This document shows, one piece after another, positions 15,743 to 22,973 of a stretch of 41,228 nucleotides of DNA. Numbering within the stretch: position 1 is the first letter of the stretch; each line of letters begins with the position of its first letter. The notes beneath the pieces were generated by a model, which was not told the DNA's origin, ran no database searches, and saw nothing but the letters and a program-made list of their open reading frames with translations. This stretch comes from Microbulbifer hainanensis (GTDB lineage: Bacteria; Pseudomonadota; Gammaproteobacteria; Pseudomonadales; Cellvibrionaceae): contig NZ_JACZCR010000035.1 of NCBI RefSeq assembly GCF_014904735.1, forward strand, positions 1-41,228, in the 5' to 3' direction. The position numbers and the translations under genes were made by a program.

Positions 15743-17407
15743 CTATTGCAGATCCGATAATTTCAGGTTTGGGGTCAGCGCATTCAGCGGCAGCATCAGT
15801 TCCAGCAGCGCCGGCTTGTCGCTCGCTACGGCTTCCGCGAAGGCCGGGAAAAATTCCTCGGTGGCGGCGACCGTTTGTGCGTGGAAGCCATAGGCAAGCG
15901 CCAGCGCGGTGAAATCCGGATTGCTCAGGTCGGTGCCGCTGGTGCGGCCGGGGTAATTCCGTTCCTGGTGCATGCGGATGGTGCCGAGGCTGCTGTTATT
16001 GACCACGATCACGACAACATTGACGCCATAGTGGCTGGCGGTCGCCAGTTCCTGCACCGTCATTTGCAGGCAGCCATCGCCGGCAAAGCAGATCACCGGC
16101 CGCTCCGGGTAACGCAGTTTTGCGGCGATGGCGGCGGGCAGGCCGTAGCCCATGGAGCCGCTGATCGGCGCCAGCTGCGTGCCGGACCTTCGGTAGCGGA
16201 AGAAACGGTGGACCCAGATACTGTAGTTGCCGGCGCCGTTGCAGATGATGGCGTCGTCCGGCAGTTGTTCACGCAGCCAGGTGACTATGTGGCCATACTG
16301 CAGGTCGCCGGGGAGTTCGCCTGGGGTGGTCCACTGCAAGTAGTCGTTGCGCGCCGATTCGAGCCAGGCGCGGCGTGACTGCGGAATTTCTCCCGCTGTG
16401 CCCTTGAGCAGAGGCTCCAGCAGGTTGGCCATCGAAGTATTGAGGCGGAGTGTCGCGGGCACCCGCGCGAGTTCCTCTGCCGAGGGGTGTGCGTAGATAA
16501 CCTTCTGCGGGCCACCTGGCTGGAGGACGGAGTAGTTCTGGGTAACGATCTCGCTGAAACGCCCGCCCAGGGCAATGACCAGGTCGGCAGCCTCGATGCG
16601 GGTGCGCTGTGCCGGATTGATCCCGAGTCCGACGTCACCGATATAGTGCGGGTGGTCGTTGTTAAATATGTCCTGGCAGCGGAAGGCGGCCGCCACCGGT
16701 AGCTGCTCCCGCTCGCACCAGCGCTGCAAGTTTTCGCTGGCGCTTTGAGGCCAGGGTGACTCGCCGCACAGCACCAGAGGCTTGTGGCTCGCGGCCAGCA
16801 GTTCGCGCAGGGTTTTCAGATCGGCTGGAGACGGTGCCGGTGCCGAGGGGGCGGGAATTGAAAGCGGTGGAGCTGGTGGCGCAGTTTCCCGCAGCATATC
16901 TTCCGGCAGTGCCAGCACCACCGGGCCGGGCCGCCCACTGGTGGCGACGGCGAAGGCGCGCTGAATGTATTCCGCGATGCGCTCGGCGCTGTCGATCTGG
17001 GCAACCCACTTGGCCATCTGGCCGAACATGCGCCGGTAGTCGATTTCCTGGAAGGCTTCGCGATCCTGTGCGGCGCGTTCGACCTGGCCGATAAACAGCA
17101 CCATGGGAATGGAGCCCTGGTGGGCAAGGTGTACGCCGGCGCTGGCGTTGGTGGCGCCGGGACCGCGGGTGGCGAAGCAGACGCCGGGTACACCGCTGAG
17201 TTTACCGTCAGCGGCCGCCATCATGGCGGCACCGCCCTCCTGGCGGCAGGTGATCAGCTGTATATCCGGTGCATCGAATAATGCGTCGAGTACCGGCAGG
17301 TAGCTCTCGCCGGGGACGCAGAAGATGCGATCTACCCCATGTTCCTGCAAGCACCTGACGAGAATCCGGCCGCCGTTGGCGGACTGCCCGATTGGAATCT
17401 CTGTCAT
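15743..17407 (-). CDS. ThDP-dependent enzyme, acetolactate-synthase-like
   Basis: A 554-residue three-domain ThDP enzyme. Glu57 in CRQEGGAAMM is the cofactor-activating glutamate, followed by the GPGATN block (83-88) and AFQEIDYRRMFG. The Mg/ThDP motif GDG (443-445) ends in NN (470-471) at the family spacing. Overall similarity is to acetolactate synthase and benzoylformate/oxalyl-CoA decarboxylase-type proteins. As first gene of the kynurenine operon and followed 9 bp later by the SDR, it probably acts on a 2-oxo acid of the lower pathway, with 4-oxalocrotonate the obvious candidate. That is inference. Ordinary pyruvate-consuming acetolactate synthase is the alternative. There is no Shine-Dalgarno before the ATG, and an AT-rich stretch (TAGTATAAAAATAAATTT) abuts it, so a very short leader is possible. 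Confidence 0.85.
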   Translation of the reverse strand: MTEIPIGQSANGGRILVRCLQEHGVDRIFCVPGESYLPVLDALFDAPDIQLITCRQEGGAAMMAAADGKLSGVPGVCFATRGPGATNASAGVHLAHQGSIPMVLFIGQVERAAQDREAFQEIDYRRMFGQMAKWVAQIDSAERIAEYIQRAFAVATSGRPGPVVLALPEDMLRETAPPAPPLSIPAPSAPAPSPADLKTLRELLAASHKPLVLCGESPWPQSASENLQRWCEREQLPVAAAFRCQDIFNNDHPHYIGDVGLGINPAQRTRIEAADLVIALGGRFSEIVTQNYSVLQPGGPQKVIYAHPSAEELARVPATLRLNTSMANLLEPLLKGTAGEIPQSRRAWLESARNDYLQWTTPGELPGDLQYGHIVTWLREQLPDDAIICNGAGNYSIWVHRFFRYRRSGTQLAPISGSMGYGLPAAIAAKLRYPERPVICFAGDGCLQMTVQELATASHYGVNVVVIVVNNSSLGTIRMHQERNYPGRTSGTDLSNPDFTALALAYGFHAQTVAATEEFFPAFAEAVASDKPALLELMLPLNALTPNLKLSDLQ

Positions 17408-17739
17408 AAATTTATTTTTATACTAGGTGTCCTTGGACTATACCCATTAGCGGAAAGGGATACCACAGAGTCACCTTTCACTTCGCAGAGGCGGCGCACA
17501 ATTTGAAGTTAGGTACTGGAATTCGGCGGGCTGTCGGGATTTTCTGCTAAGGCCCCACTTTAAAGCGGGCAGGGCCTCTGCTAGGGCGGGAATGGTGACC
17601 GATAAGTACGGATAGGTTACTATCGGCCTTTTATCAAAATAGCGCGCCACGGATCGAGCCCGCGAGAATAACAGTAGGGAGGCTTCGACTTCGAACGTTG
17701 CACAGGGATGGCCTGATGGCCTTAAGGTAGTAAAAAAGA
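17408..17739. promoter_or_regulatory. Divergent control region of the kynurenine and retropepsin operons
   Basis: This 332-bp gap separates the divergent starts at 17407 (minus) and 17740 (plus) and must hold both promoters. An inverted repeat CCGATA/TATCGG spans 17599-17626, with a nested GATA-N6-TATC, and is a plausible operator. A TAGTAT element on the minus strand (17420-17425) lies where a -10 box would leave only a few bases of leader for the ThDP gene, but no matching -35 is visible. No regulator gene (for example a KynR-like Lrp protein) is adjacent. Confidence 0.45.
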
Positions 17740-18438
17740 ATGCGGACTTCTCCCATTTTATGGATGTTGCTGGCGAGTCAGTTGTTGGCCGGCTGCGAGT
17801 CAATGCAATTCAGAAGCCCCTGGTACAAGGCGCCCACGGAGCCCGAAGCCAGCGCCACCAGTGAGGCTGCGGCAGGTTCGCAACAGGCACAACAGTGCCC
17901 ACAGCCCGCGGAAGTCGTCTGTGCAGAGCCCGAAGTGAAAGTTGTTGAGCGGGTGATTGAACGAAGGTTCGAAAAAGTCGTCGAAGTGCCGGTAGCGAAA
18001 GACAAGCTGGTGCTCGGCAGCGTGGAAACTTTTTCCATCGAGCCCGGCGGTGTTTCACTGGATTCCCTGATTGATACTGGTGCGCCGACTTCTTCCCTCA
18101 GCGTCAAAGAGCTGACCCCATTCGAGCGGGACGGCAAAGACTGGGTGCGCTTCAAGCTGGCGCCGCCCGACGCCAAGGATGACCCGGTATCCATCGAGTT
18201 GCCGGTAAAGCGCTATGTGCGTGTGTCGCGCCCCGGATTCGAGCCCCAGCGGCGTCCGGTCGTGGAGATGAGCCTTACCGTCGGTGAGGTGACGCATATG
18301 GTCGAAGTCAACCTGACCGATCGCAGTAGCCTCGATTATGTGCTGCTTGTCGGACGCAACTTCCTCAAGGATGCGGCGGTTGTCGACGTGGCCCGGCGCA
18401 ACGTCCAGGGACTTCCCAAGCTGCCCGATTCCAAATAA
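17740..18438 (+). CDS. Lipoprotein retropepsin-like aspartic protease (ATP-dependent zinc protease family)
   Basis: A 232-residue secreted lipoprotein. The signal peptide ends in the lipobox LAGC (Cys19), followed by a Pro/Ala/Gln-rich linker to about residue 65. The C-terminal domain carries the aspartic-protease motif D112-T-G-A115 (SLIDTGAPTSSLSV) and the hydrophobic-Gly flap partner YVLLVGRNFLK. The family is annotated as 'ATP-dependent zinc protease' (PF05618), but the DTGA motif makes it a dimeric retropepsin like RimB. It is the first of three same-strand genes with a membrane pseudo-transglutaminase and a RimK-like ATP-grasp ligase, so it may trim a peptide made or exported by its partners. 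It would act in the periplasm, anchored to a membrane. Confidence 0.85.
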   Translation: MRTSPILWMLLASQLLAGCESMQFRSPWYKAPTEPEASATSEAAAGSQQAQQCPQPAEVVCAEPEVKVVERVIERRFEKVVEVPVAKDKLVLGSVETFSIEPGGVSLDSLIDTGAPTSSLSVKELTPFERDGKDWVRFKLAPPDAKDDPVSIELPVKRYVRVSRPGFEPQRRPVVEMSLTVGEVTHMVEVNLTDRSSLDYVLLVGRNFLKDAAVVDVARRNVQGLPKLPDSK

Positions 18439-18498
18439 CCGAATAATTACGTCGGTAACGGCTGCGGCCGCTGCCGGTTTCACTATGGGGAATGGCGG

Positions 18499-20031
18499 AT
18501 GTCGCCACGCGCTCAGGTATATATTCTCGCCGCATTGCTCGCGCTAATGGGGGCGGGCCTCACTATTTATAAAAACCGTGCCCTCGGTTTTCCCCTGTTG
18601 CCGGGGGAGTACCGCACCGTCTGGACGATTGAAGCCAAGGTGCGTTTTATCGGGGAAGGTGGTCCGGTGAAGGCGGCGCTGACGCTGCCGCGGGAGCAGC
18701 GCAATATGGAGGTGCTGAACGAGAGTTTCAGTTCCTCCGGCTACGGCTTCAATGTGATCCGCGACAACGACGAATACCGCGCGGTGTGGGCGCGTCGTTC
18801 CGCCAGCGGCCCCCAGTCGCTTTTCTACCAGCTGGACGTCCACCAGACACCGGGTGCGCCGCTGGAGCAGCCGCTGGATCTCAGTACGAAAGTCAAAAAA
18901 CCCTTTCTCGGCGCCCGCGAGCAGGAAGCGGTGCGGATGGCCATCAACTCACTGGTGGACACCGCGCGAGAGCGCTCGTCCGACACCAGAAGCTTCACGA
19001 CCCAGTTACTCACGGCGCTCGGTGATACCCGCAACCAGGATCGCAACCTGATTTTCGGCTACTACAAGGATCGCTCGCTGGTCGATGTGGCGCTGACGGT
19101 GCTGGCAGTGGCGGATATTCCCGCCCACCGGATTCGTGGCCTCTATCTCGAGGACGACCGCCGGCGCCTGGATCCGGAGGATCTGCTCGAGGTTTATGAC
19201 GGCGAGCGCTGGGTGGTGTTCGAGCCCCGCAGCGGCTCTCCGGGTGTACCGAAGAATTTCTTTATCTGGCAGCGCGGCGGCAAGAGCCTGCTCGACGTGG
19301 AGGGCGGGCGCAATTCCCAGGTGACCTTCTCCGTTATTTCCAACGATGTGCCGGCACGGGATGTGTCGATGATGAGTACCAGCAAGGAGAAAGAGGCGCT
19401 GGTGGACTTTTCCATCTACAGCCTGCCGATCGAGCAGCAGAGTATCTTTAAGCTGATCCTGCTGGTGCCGGTCGGGGCATTGGTTGTGGTGCTGCTGCGC
19501 GTATTTGTCGGGCTCCGGACTTCCGGTACTTTCATGCCGGTGCTGCTCGCCATCGCATTTATCGAGACCCGACTGATCACCGGTCTGTCGATCTTTATCC
19601 TGATTCTGGTGTTGGGCCTGTGGGTGCGCTTCTACCTCAGCAGGCTAAACCTGCTCCTTGTGGCGAGGATCGCCGCCGTCGTGGTGACGGTGGTGATCCT
19701 GATGGGGGCGATCAGCGTGGTCAGCTTCAAGCTGGGAATCGAGCAGGCACTGACGGTGACCTTCTTCCCGATGATCATTCTCGCCTGGACGATCGAACGA
19801 ATGTCGATCGTGTGGGAAGAGGACGGGCCCTATGAGGTCGTGGTGCAAGCCGGCGGCAGCCTGCTGGTGGCGGTGCTCGCCTGGTGGGTCATGACCAATC
19901 GCTACGTCGAACACTGGACCTTCAATTTCCCGGAACTGCTGCTGGTATTGCTGGGATTCATTCTGATTGTCGGCAACTACACCGGTTACCGGCTGGGTGA
20001 ACTGATGCGCTTTCGACAGTTGGTGCGATAG
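18499..20031 (+). CDS. Inactive transglutaminase-like protein with 7TM C-terminus
   Basis: A 510-residue membrane protein. One N-terminal span (YILAALLALMGAGLTIY) is followed by a large periplasmic domain to about residue 310, then about seven C-terminal membrane helices from SIFKLILLVPVGALVVVLL onward. The periplasmic part is a transglutaminase fold (DRSLVDVALTVLAVADIPAHRIRG, then LLEVYDGERWVVFEP). However, the catalytic Cys and the His of the HAW motif are replaced, so it is probably a pseudoenzyme. It stops one base before the ATP-grasp ATG at 20032 and so is almost certainly cotranslated with it. A role in delivering or sensing a peptide substrate at the inner membrane is inferred from the fold and its two partners. 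Confidence 0.85.
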   Translation: MSPRAQVYILAALLALMGAGLTIYKNRALGFPLLPGEYRTVWTIEAKVRFIGEGGPVKAALTLPREQRNMEVLNESFSSSGYGFNVIRDNDEYRAVWARRSASGPQSLFYQLDVHQTPGAPLEQPLDLSTKVKKPFLGAREQEAVRMAINSLVDTARERSSDTRSFTTQLLTALGDTRNQDRNLIFGYYKDRSLVDVALTVLAVADIPAHRIRGLYLEDDRRRLDPEDLLEVYDGERWVVFEPRSGSPGVPKNFFIWQRGGKSLLDVEGGRNSQVTFSVISNDVPARDVSMMSTSKEKEALVDFSIYSLPIEQQSIFKLILLVPVGALVVVLLRVFVGLRTSGTFMPVLLAIAFIETRLITGLSIFILILVLGLWVRFYLSRLNLLLVARIAAVVVTVVILMGAISVVSFKLGIEQALTVTFFPMIILAWTIERMSIVWEEDGPYEVVVQAGGSLLVAVLAWWVMTNRYVEHWTFNFPELLLVLLGFILIVGNYTGYRLGELMRFRQLVR

Positions 20032-21036
20032 ATGCTCGGTTTTTCCCTAAAACATGTCGTCAACAAGGTGCGTGGTGGCCTTGTGTCGCCACGAGCGCTG
20101 CGGCAAATGGGCGTGCTCGGAATGAATGCGCGCAATGTGAACTACATTGCCCGCTACAACGACCGCGACAAGTATCCGATCGTCGACGACAAGCTCAATA
20201 CCAAGCGCGCCGCGCGGCGCTACGGCATCCCTTCGCCGGAACTGATTGCCGCGTTTGAAACGCAGGCAAGCCGCCGGCGCGTGATGGAGTTGATCGAGCC
20301 GCTGTGGCAGTTTGTGGTCAAGCCGGCGCGCGGTTCGGGAGGCAAGGGCATCCTGGTGATCGTCGGCCGCGATGGCGACAACTACCTGAAGCCCTCCGGT
20401 GCGGTAGTGACCGCGGACGATATCCTGCGTCATATCAGCAACACGCACAGCGGCCTGTACAGTCTCGGTGGCAAACCCGACCGGGTGATGATCGAGGCGC
20501 TGGTGGATTTCGATCCGGTGTTCGACAACTATTCGTTTGAAGGTGTGCCGGACATTCGCGTGATTGTATTCCGCGGCTTTCCGGTGATGGCCATGCTGCG
20601 CTGTTCTACGCACGCCTCCGATGGCAAGGCGAACCTGCACCAGGGAGCCGTCGGTGTGGGTATCGATCTAGCCACCGGCAAGAGTTCCCACGCGGTTCAG
20701 CGCGGCCTGCGGGTGCACCGCCATCCCGATACTGAAATGCCGTTCGACAAGCTGCAGGTGCCCGGCTGGCGCGATCTGGTGCGCCTGGCGGCCAGCTGTT
20801 ACGAGATGACCGGGCTCGGATATCTGGGCTGCGATATCGTGCTTGACCGCAAGCGCGGCCCGCTGCTGCTGGAGGCCAATGCGCGTCCGGGACTGGCGAT
20901 TCAGGTCGCCAATGGCGTCGGCCTTGGCGGTCGCCTGCGGCATATCGAAAGCCTGGACCTGGAGCAGCTGGAGAAGAATGTGGAGGAGCGGGTGACCTAT
21001 TCGATGCACCAGTTTGCCGCATCCAATACCCCGTGA
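20032..21036 (+). CDS. Alpha-L-glutamate ligase-like ATP-grasp protein
   Basis: A 334-residue ATP-grasp enzyme of the RimK-like 'alpha-L-glutamate ligase-like' group. The ATP-binding lysine and Gly-rich loop are in FVVKPARGSGGKGILVIVGRDG near residues 95-115. The Mg-binding end of the fold is LLLEANARPGLAIQVANGVGL near 280-300. Such enzymes ligate a carboxylate to an amine through an acyl-phosphate, often Glu to a peptide or amino acid. It is the third gene of the retropepsin/pseudo-transglutaminase/ATP-grasp unit and abuts the second without a gap. The cytosolic ligase thus probably makes the product that the membrane and periplasmic partners handle. The acceptor is unknown. A strong terminator follows 68 bp after the stop. 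Confidence 0.88.
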   Translation: MLGFSLKHVVNKVRGGLVSPRALRQMGVLGMNARNVNYIARYNDRDKYPIVDDKLNTKRAARRYGIPSPELIAAFETQASRRRVMELIEPLWQFVVKPARGSGGKGILVIVGRDGDNYLKPSGAVVTADDILRHISNTHSGLYSLGGKPDRVMIEALVDFDPVFDNYSFEGVPDIRVIVFRGFPVMAMLRCSTHASDGKANLHQGAVGVGIDLATGKSSHAVQRGLRVHRHPDTEMPFDKLQVPGWRDLVRLAASCYEMTGLGYLGCDIVLDRKRGPLLLEANARPGLAIQVANGVGLGGRLRHIESLDLEQLEKNVEERVTYSMHQFAASNTP

Positions 21037-21097
21037 GCAGTGCAGCGCAGCTGCGAGTCAGGTGCTGGTCTCCGGAGACCGGGCATTAATTAGAAAT

Positions 21098-21128
21098 AAA
21101 AAAGGCGAGCAACATGCTCGCCTTTTTT
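21098..21128. terminator. Bidirectional intrinsic terminator
   Basis: A GGCGAGC/GCTCGCC stem with an AACAT loop is flanked by A6 on the left and T6 on the right, so it works in both directions. It sits between the ends of the convergent ATP-grasp and desaturase genes. Confidence 0.9.
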
Positions 21129-21147
21129 ATTTCAGGGGTACCGCGAT

Positions 21148-22314
21148 TCAGGTTGTAGCCGTGACCGGGCAGAGGTGGAACTGTTCCATCATGATCTGCA
21201 GGCGCTTGCGCTGCATCTTCAGGCTGTACTCCAGTTCTTTCACCCGGGTGCGGATGGCCGCACTTTCCCACTTGGCCAGCAGGCGTTCGCGGGCATTTTC
21301 ATAGCGGCGCGACTGCAGGTCCTTCCATTCGGACAGGGCCGCGGAAAAATCCTGGGCTTCCTTCTCCAGCAGCTCGCGCCAGCTCTCCTTGTGGCTTGAA
21401 TCGTTGAGCTTCTGCTCTGCGCGCTTGAACTGCATTGTGAGCATGGCCCGGTGAATACGCATCGCCGGCACGGTCTTCAGGTTGCGGGCAAGGCCCAGCC
21501 AGCTGGCGGTGCGGATCAGCCACTTGGTCGGATCCCACTGGTACCAGCGGATACCGTTGCGGTAATCGGTCTGAAAGATGTGGTGGTAGTTGTGGTAGCC
21601 CTCACCGAAAGTGAAGAACGCCAGCAAGTCGTTGTCCCGCGCAGTGTTTTCATCGGTATAGGGGCGGCGGCCCCAGATGTGCGCCAGAGAGTTGATAAAG
21701 AAGGTGGTGTGGTGATTGACCACGATGCGCAGGATGCCGGCGAGCAGCAACATGCCGATCACGTCCCCGGTCAGCAGGCCCAGCAACAGGGGCACGCCGA
21801 GATTCATCGCGACGGTAACCGCGATGTAGTGATTGTGCTGCCACATGACGATCTTGTCGCGCTGCAGGTCCTTGGCATTGTCGAAGTCCACCTCGCCGCT
21901 GGGATACTCGCGCAGCATCCAGCCGATGTGGGAAAACCAGAAGCCGCGCTTGGCGGAGTAGGGGTCCTGATCGTTGTCATCTACATGGCGGTGGTGACGG
22001 CGGTGGCCCGAACACCAGATCAGCGCGCTGTTCTGCAGGGCTGCGGCACCAAAGAGAGCGAAGAGCAGGCGCAGTGACCAGTGGGCCTCATAGGTGCGGT
22101 GCGACCAGAGGCGATGGTAGCCGGCGGTGATAGAGAAGCCGCAGAGGGCGCCCAGTACCGCAAAGGCGAGCCACTGATACCAGTGGTAGCCAACCATGAC
22201 ACCATACAGCGGCACCAGTGTCAGTGCCGCCAGCCCGGTGCTGGCAAACAGGATAGTGGTGACCCAAATACGGGGCGCGTTTTCGCGCTGCTGGGTCTCA
22301 GAAACAGGATTCAT
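21148..22314 (-). CDS. Fatty-acyl desaturase (delta-9 type)
   Basis: A 388-residue membrane desaturase. The three di-iron histidine boxes are present: HRLWSH (67-72), GHRRHHRHVD (from 104) and YHNYHH near residue 240. Four or so hydrophobic helices surround them. Delta-9 acyl-CoA or acyl-lipid desaturases of this type introduce a double bond aerobically to adjust membrane fluidity. The roughly 90-residue C-terminal tail is a charged coiled-coil-like region (EAQDFSAALSEWKDLQSRR and onward), longer than in minimal family members. A perfect palindrome 68 bp upstream of the start may be the operator for a TetR-type fatty-acid regulator, but no regulator gene is nearby. Confidence 0.9.
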   Translation of the reverse strand: MNPVSETQQRENAPRIWVTTILFASTGLAALTLVPLYGVMVGYHWYQWLAFAVLGALCGFSITAGYHRLWSHRTYEAHWSLRLLFALFGAAALQNSALIWCSGHRRHHRHVDDNDQDPYSAKRGFWFSHIGWMLREYPSGEVDFDNAKDLQRDKIVMWQHNHYIAVTVAMNLGVPLLLGLLTGDVIGMLLLAGILRIVVNHHTTFFINSLAHIWGRRPYTDENTARDNDLLAFFTFGEGYHNYHHIFQTDYRNGIRWYQWDPTKWLIRTASWLGLARNLKTVPAMRIHRAMLTMQFKRAEQKLNDSSHKESWRELLEKEAQDFSAALSEWKDLQSRRYENARERLLAKWESAAIRTRVKELEYSLKMQRKRLQIMMEQFHLCPVTATT

Positions 22315-22382
22315 AGTACAACCTTACTTGTGCGCAACAGCGGGTGGGGCGGTCGGGGCTTTCCCGACCTGAACAAGTTAGA

Positions 22383-22396
22383 CCGGTTGGAACCGG
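22383..22396. promoter_or_regulatory. Perfect palindrome upstream of the desaturase gene
   Basis: CCGGTT-GG-AACCGG is a 6-2-6 perfect palindrome 68 bp before the desaturase ATG, in the expected promoter zone. It is short and symmetric as for a dimeric repressor. Its identity as an operator is inference. Confidence 0.4.
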
Positions 22397-22518
22397 CGTG
22401 CCCACCGTTAACTAGATGCTACCTGATCCCCCGGGGCAAGGCACGCGCTCCAAATGGATATTGAGAATTTTTCTCGCTCTCCGGTCACCGCCCGTACGAC
22501 GGTAACGCTGCATAATTT

Positions 22519-22623
22519 TGGTGCGTTGGCACCAGAATACGAACATTGTTGGTTCGTGCGCCGGTGTATCGGCACTTTTCGGGGCTTCTTGCAGACGCTT
22601 TAGGGCCGGATAGGCCCCGAAAA
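22519..22623. promoter_or_regulatory. Cluster of three inverted repeats upstream of the sigma-54 promoter
   Basis: Three dyads lie in 105 bp: TGGTGC-GTTG-GCACCA (22519-22534), ACGAAC-N7-GTTCGT (22539-22557) and TTTTCGGGGC-N28-GCCCCGAAAA (22576-22623, perfect 10-bp arms). They end 17 bp before the sigma-54 element. The first two lie roughly 110-150 bp before the inferred start, where enhancer-binding activators of sigma-54 usually bind. They could equally serve the divergent desaturase gene. None matches the NtrC site arrangement. Confidence 0.45.
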
Positions 22624-22639
22624 CAGGCGATTTGCAAAG

Positions 22640-22656
22640 TTGGCATGGCGGTTGCA
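22640..22656 (+). promoter_or_regulatory. Sigma-54 (RpoN) promoter, -24/-12 type
   Basis: TTGGCATGGCGGTTGCA matches the consensus YTGGCACGRNNNTTGCW at every defined position but one (T for C at position 7). The invariant GG (22642-22643) and GC (22654-22655) are exactly 10 nt apart. The expected start point is near 22665-22668, about 100 bp before a strong terminator. Confidence 0.75.
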
Positions 22657-22665
22657 ATGTTAGGG

Positions 22666-22790
22666 ATGTGGGCCGAAAGGCCTGCGCTCCGGGAATCCAT
22701 CACGGGTTATGGCAAAGTGTTATTAATGCGTGACTTCCCGTTTTCTCTCATCATCGCTGATTCAGGCCCCGCAATGCGGGGCCTTTTTTT
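22666..22790 (+). ncRNA. Candidate sigma-54-dependent small RNA
   Basis: Between the sigma-54 promoter and the terminator lie about 100 nt with no credible ORF but clear folding potential. A GGCC-GAAA-GGCC tetraloop stem is at 22671-22682. A long hairpin CGGGAA/TTCCCG (22690-22695 with 22735-22740) contains a second inner stem TCACG/CGTGA (22700-22704 with 22729-22733). The Rho-independent terminator closes the 3' end, giving about 125 nt in all. Size and design resemble sigma-54-driven regulatory RNAs such as Qrr or GlmY, but I see no sequence match to those families. An alternative is that the promoter drives the downstream kinase and the hairpin attenuates it. Confidence 0.55.
22765..22790 (+). 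terminator. Strong Rho-independent terminator
   Basis: A perfect 8-bp GC-rich stem GGCCCCGC/GCGGGGCC with a 3-nt AAT loop is followed by T7. No protein-coding gene ends here, so the terminator marks the end of a non-coding transcript or a leader. Confidence 0.9.
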
Positions 22791-22973
22791 ATTCTGATTT
22801 TGCCCGGTCGCTTCGGTCGGGGGAATCCGGCGCCCTTTTCACGGGGGTGGATAAGTGCTTCACTAGCCGGTAAATGCTCCGGCGTAAATGTGACACGCGT
22901 GACCAGACAGCTCCCGACTGACGATTCCGTATTTCCTCTGCAACTCGCGGTCACCGACGAGGAGCTGGCCAAT

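Noticed and set aside
17471..17803. 110-codon minus-strand frame in the divergent control region
   Set aside because: It overlaps the start and signal peptide of the retropepsin gene and lacks a ribosome site or recognisable domain.
22519..22534. NtrC binding site
   Set aside because: The half-sites are in inverted order (GGTGC ... GCACC) compared with the NtrC consensus TGCAC ... GTGCA.
22546..22797. 83-codon plus-strand frame between the desaturase and kinase genes
   Set aside because: It reads straight through the strong terminator at 22765-22790 and has no ribosome site; the region is better explained as promoter plus small RNA.
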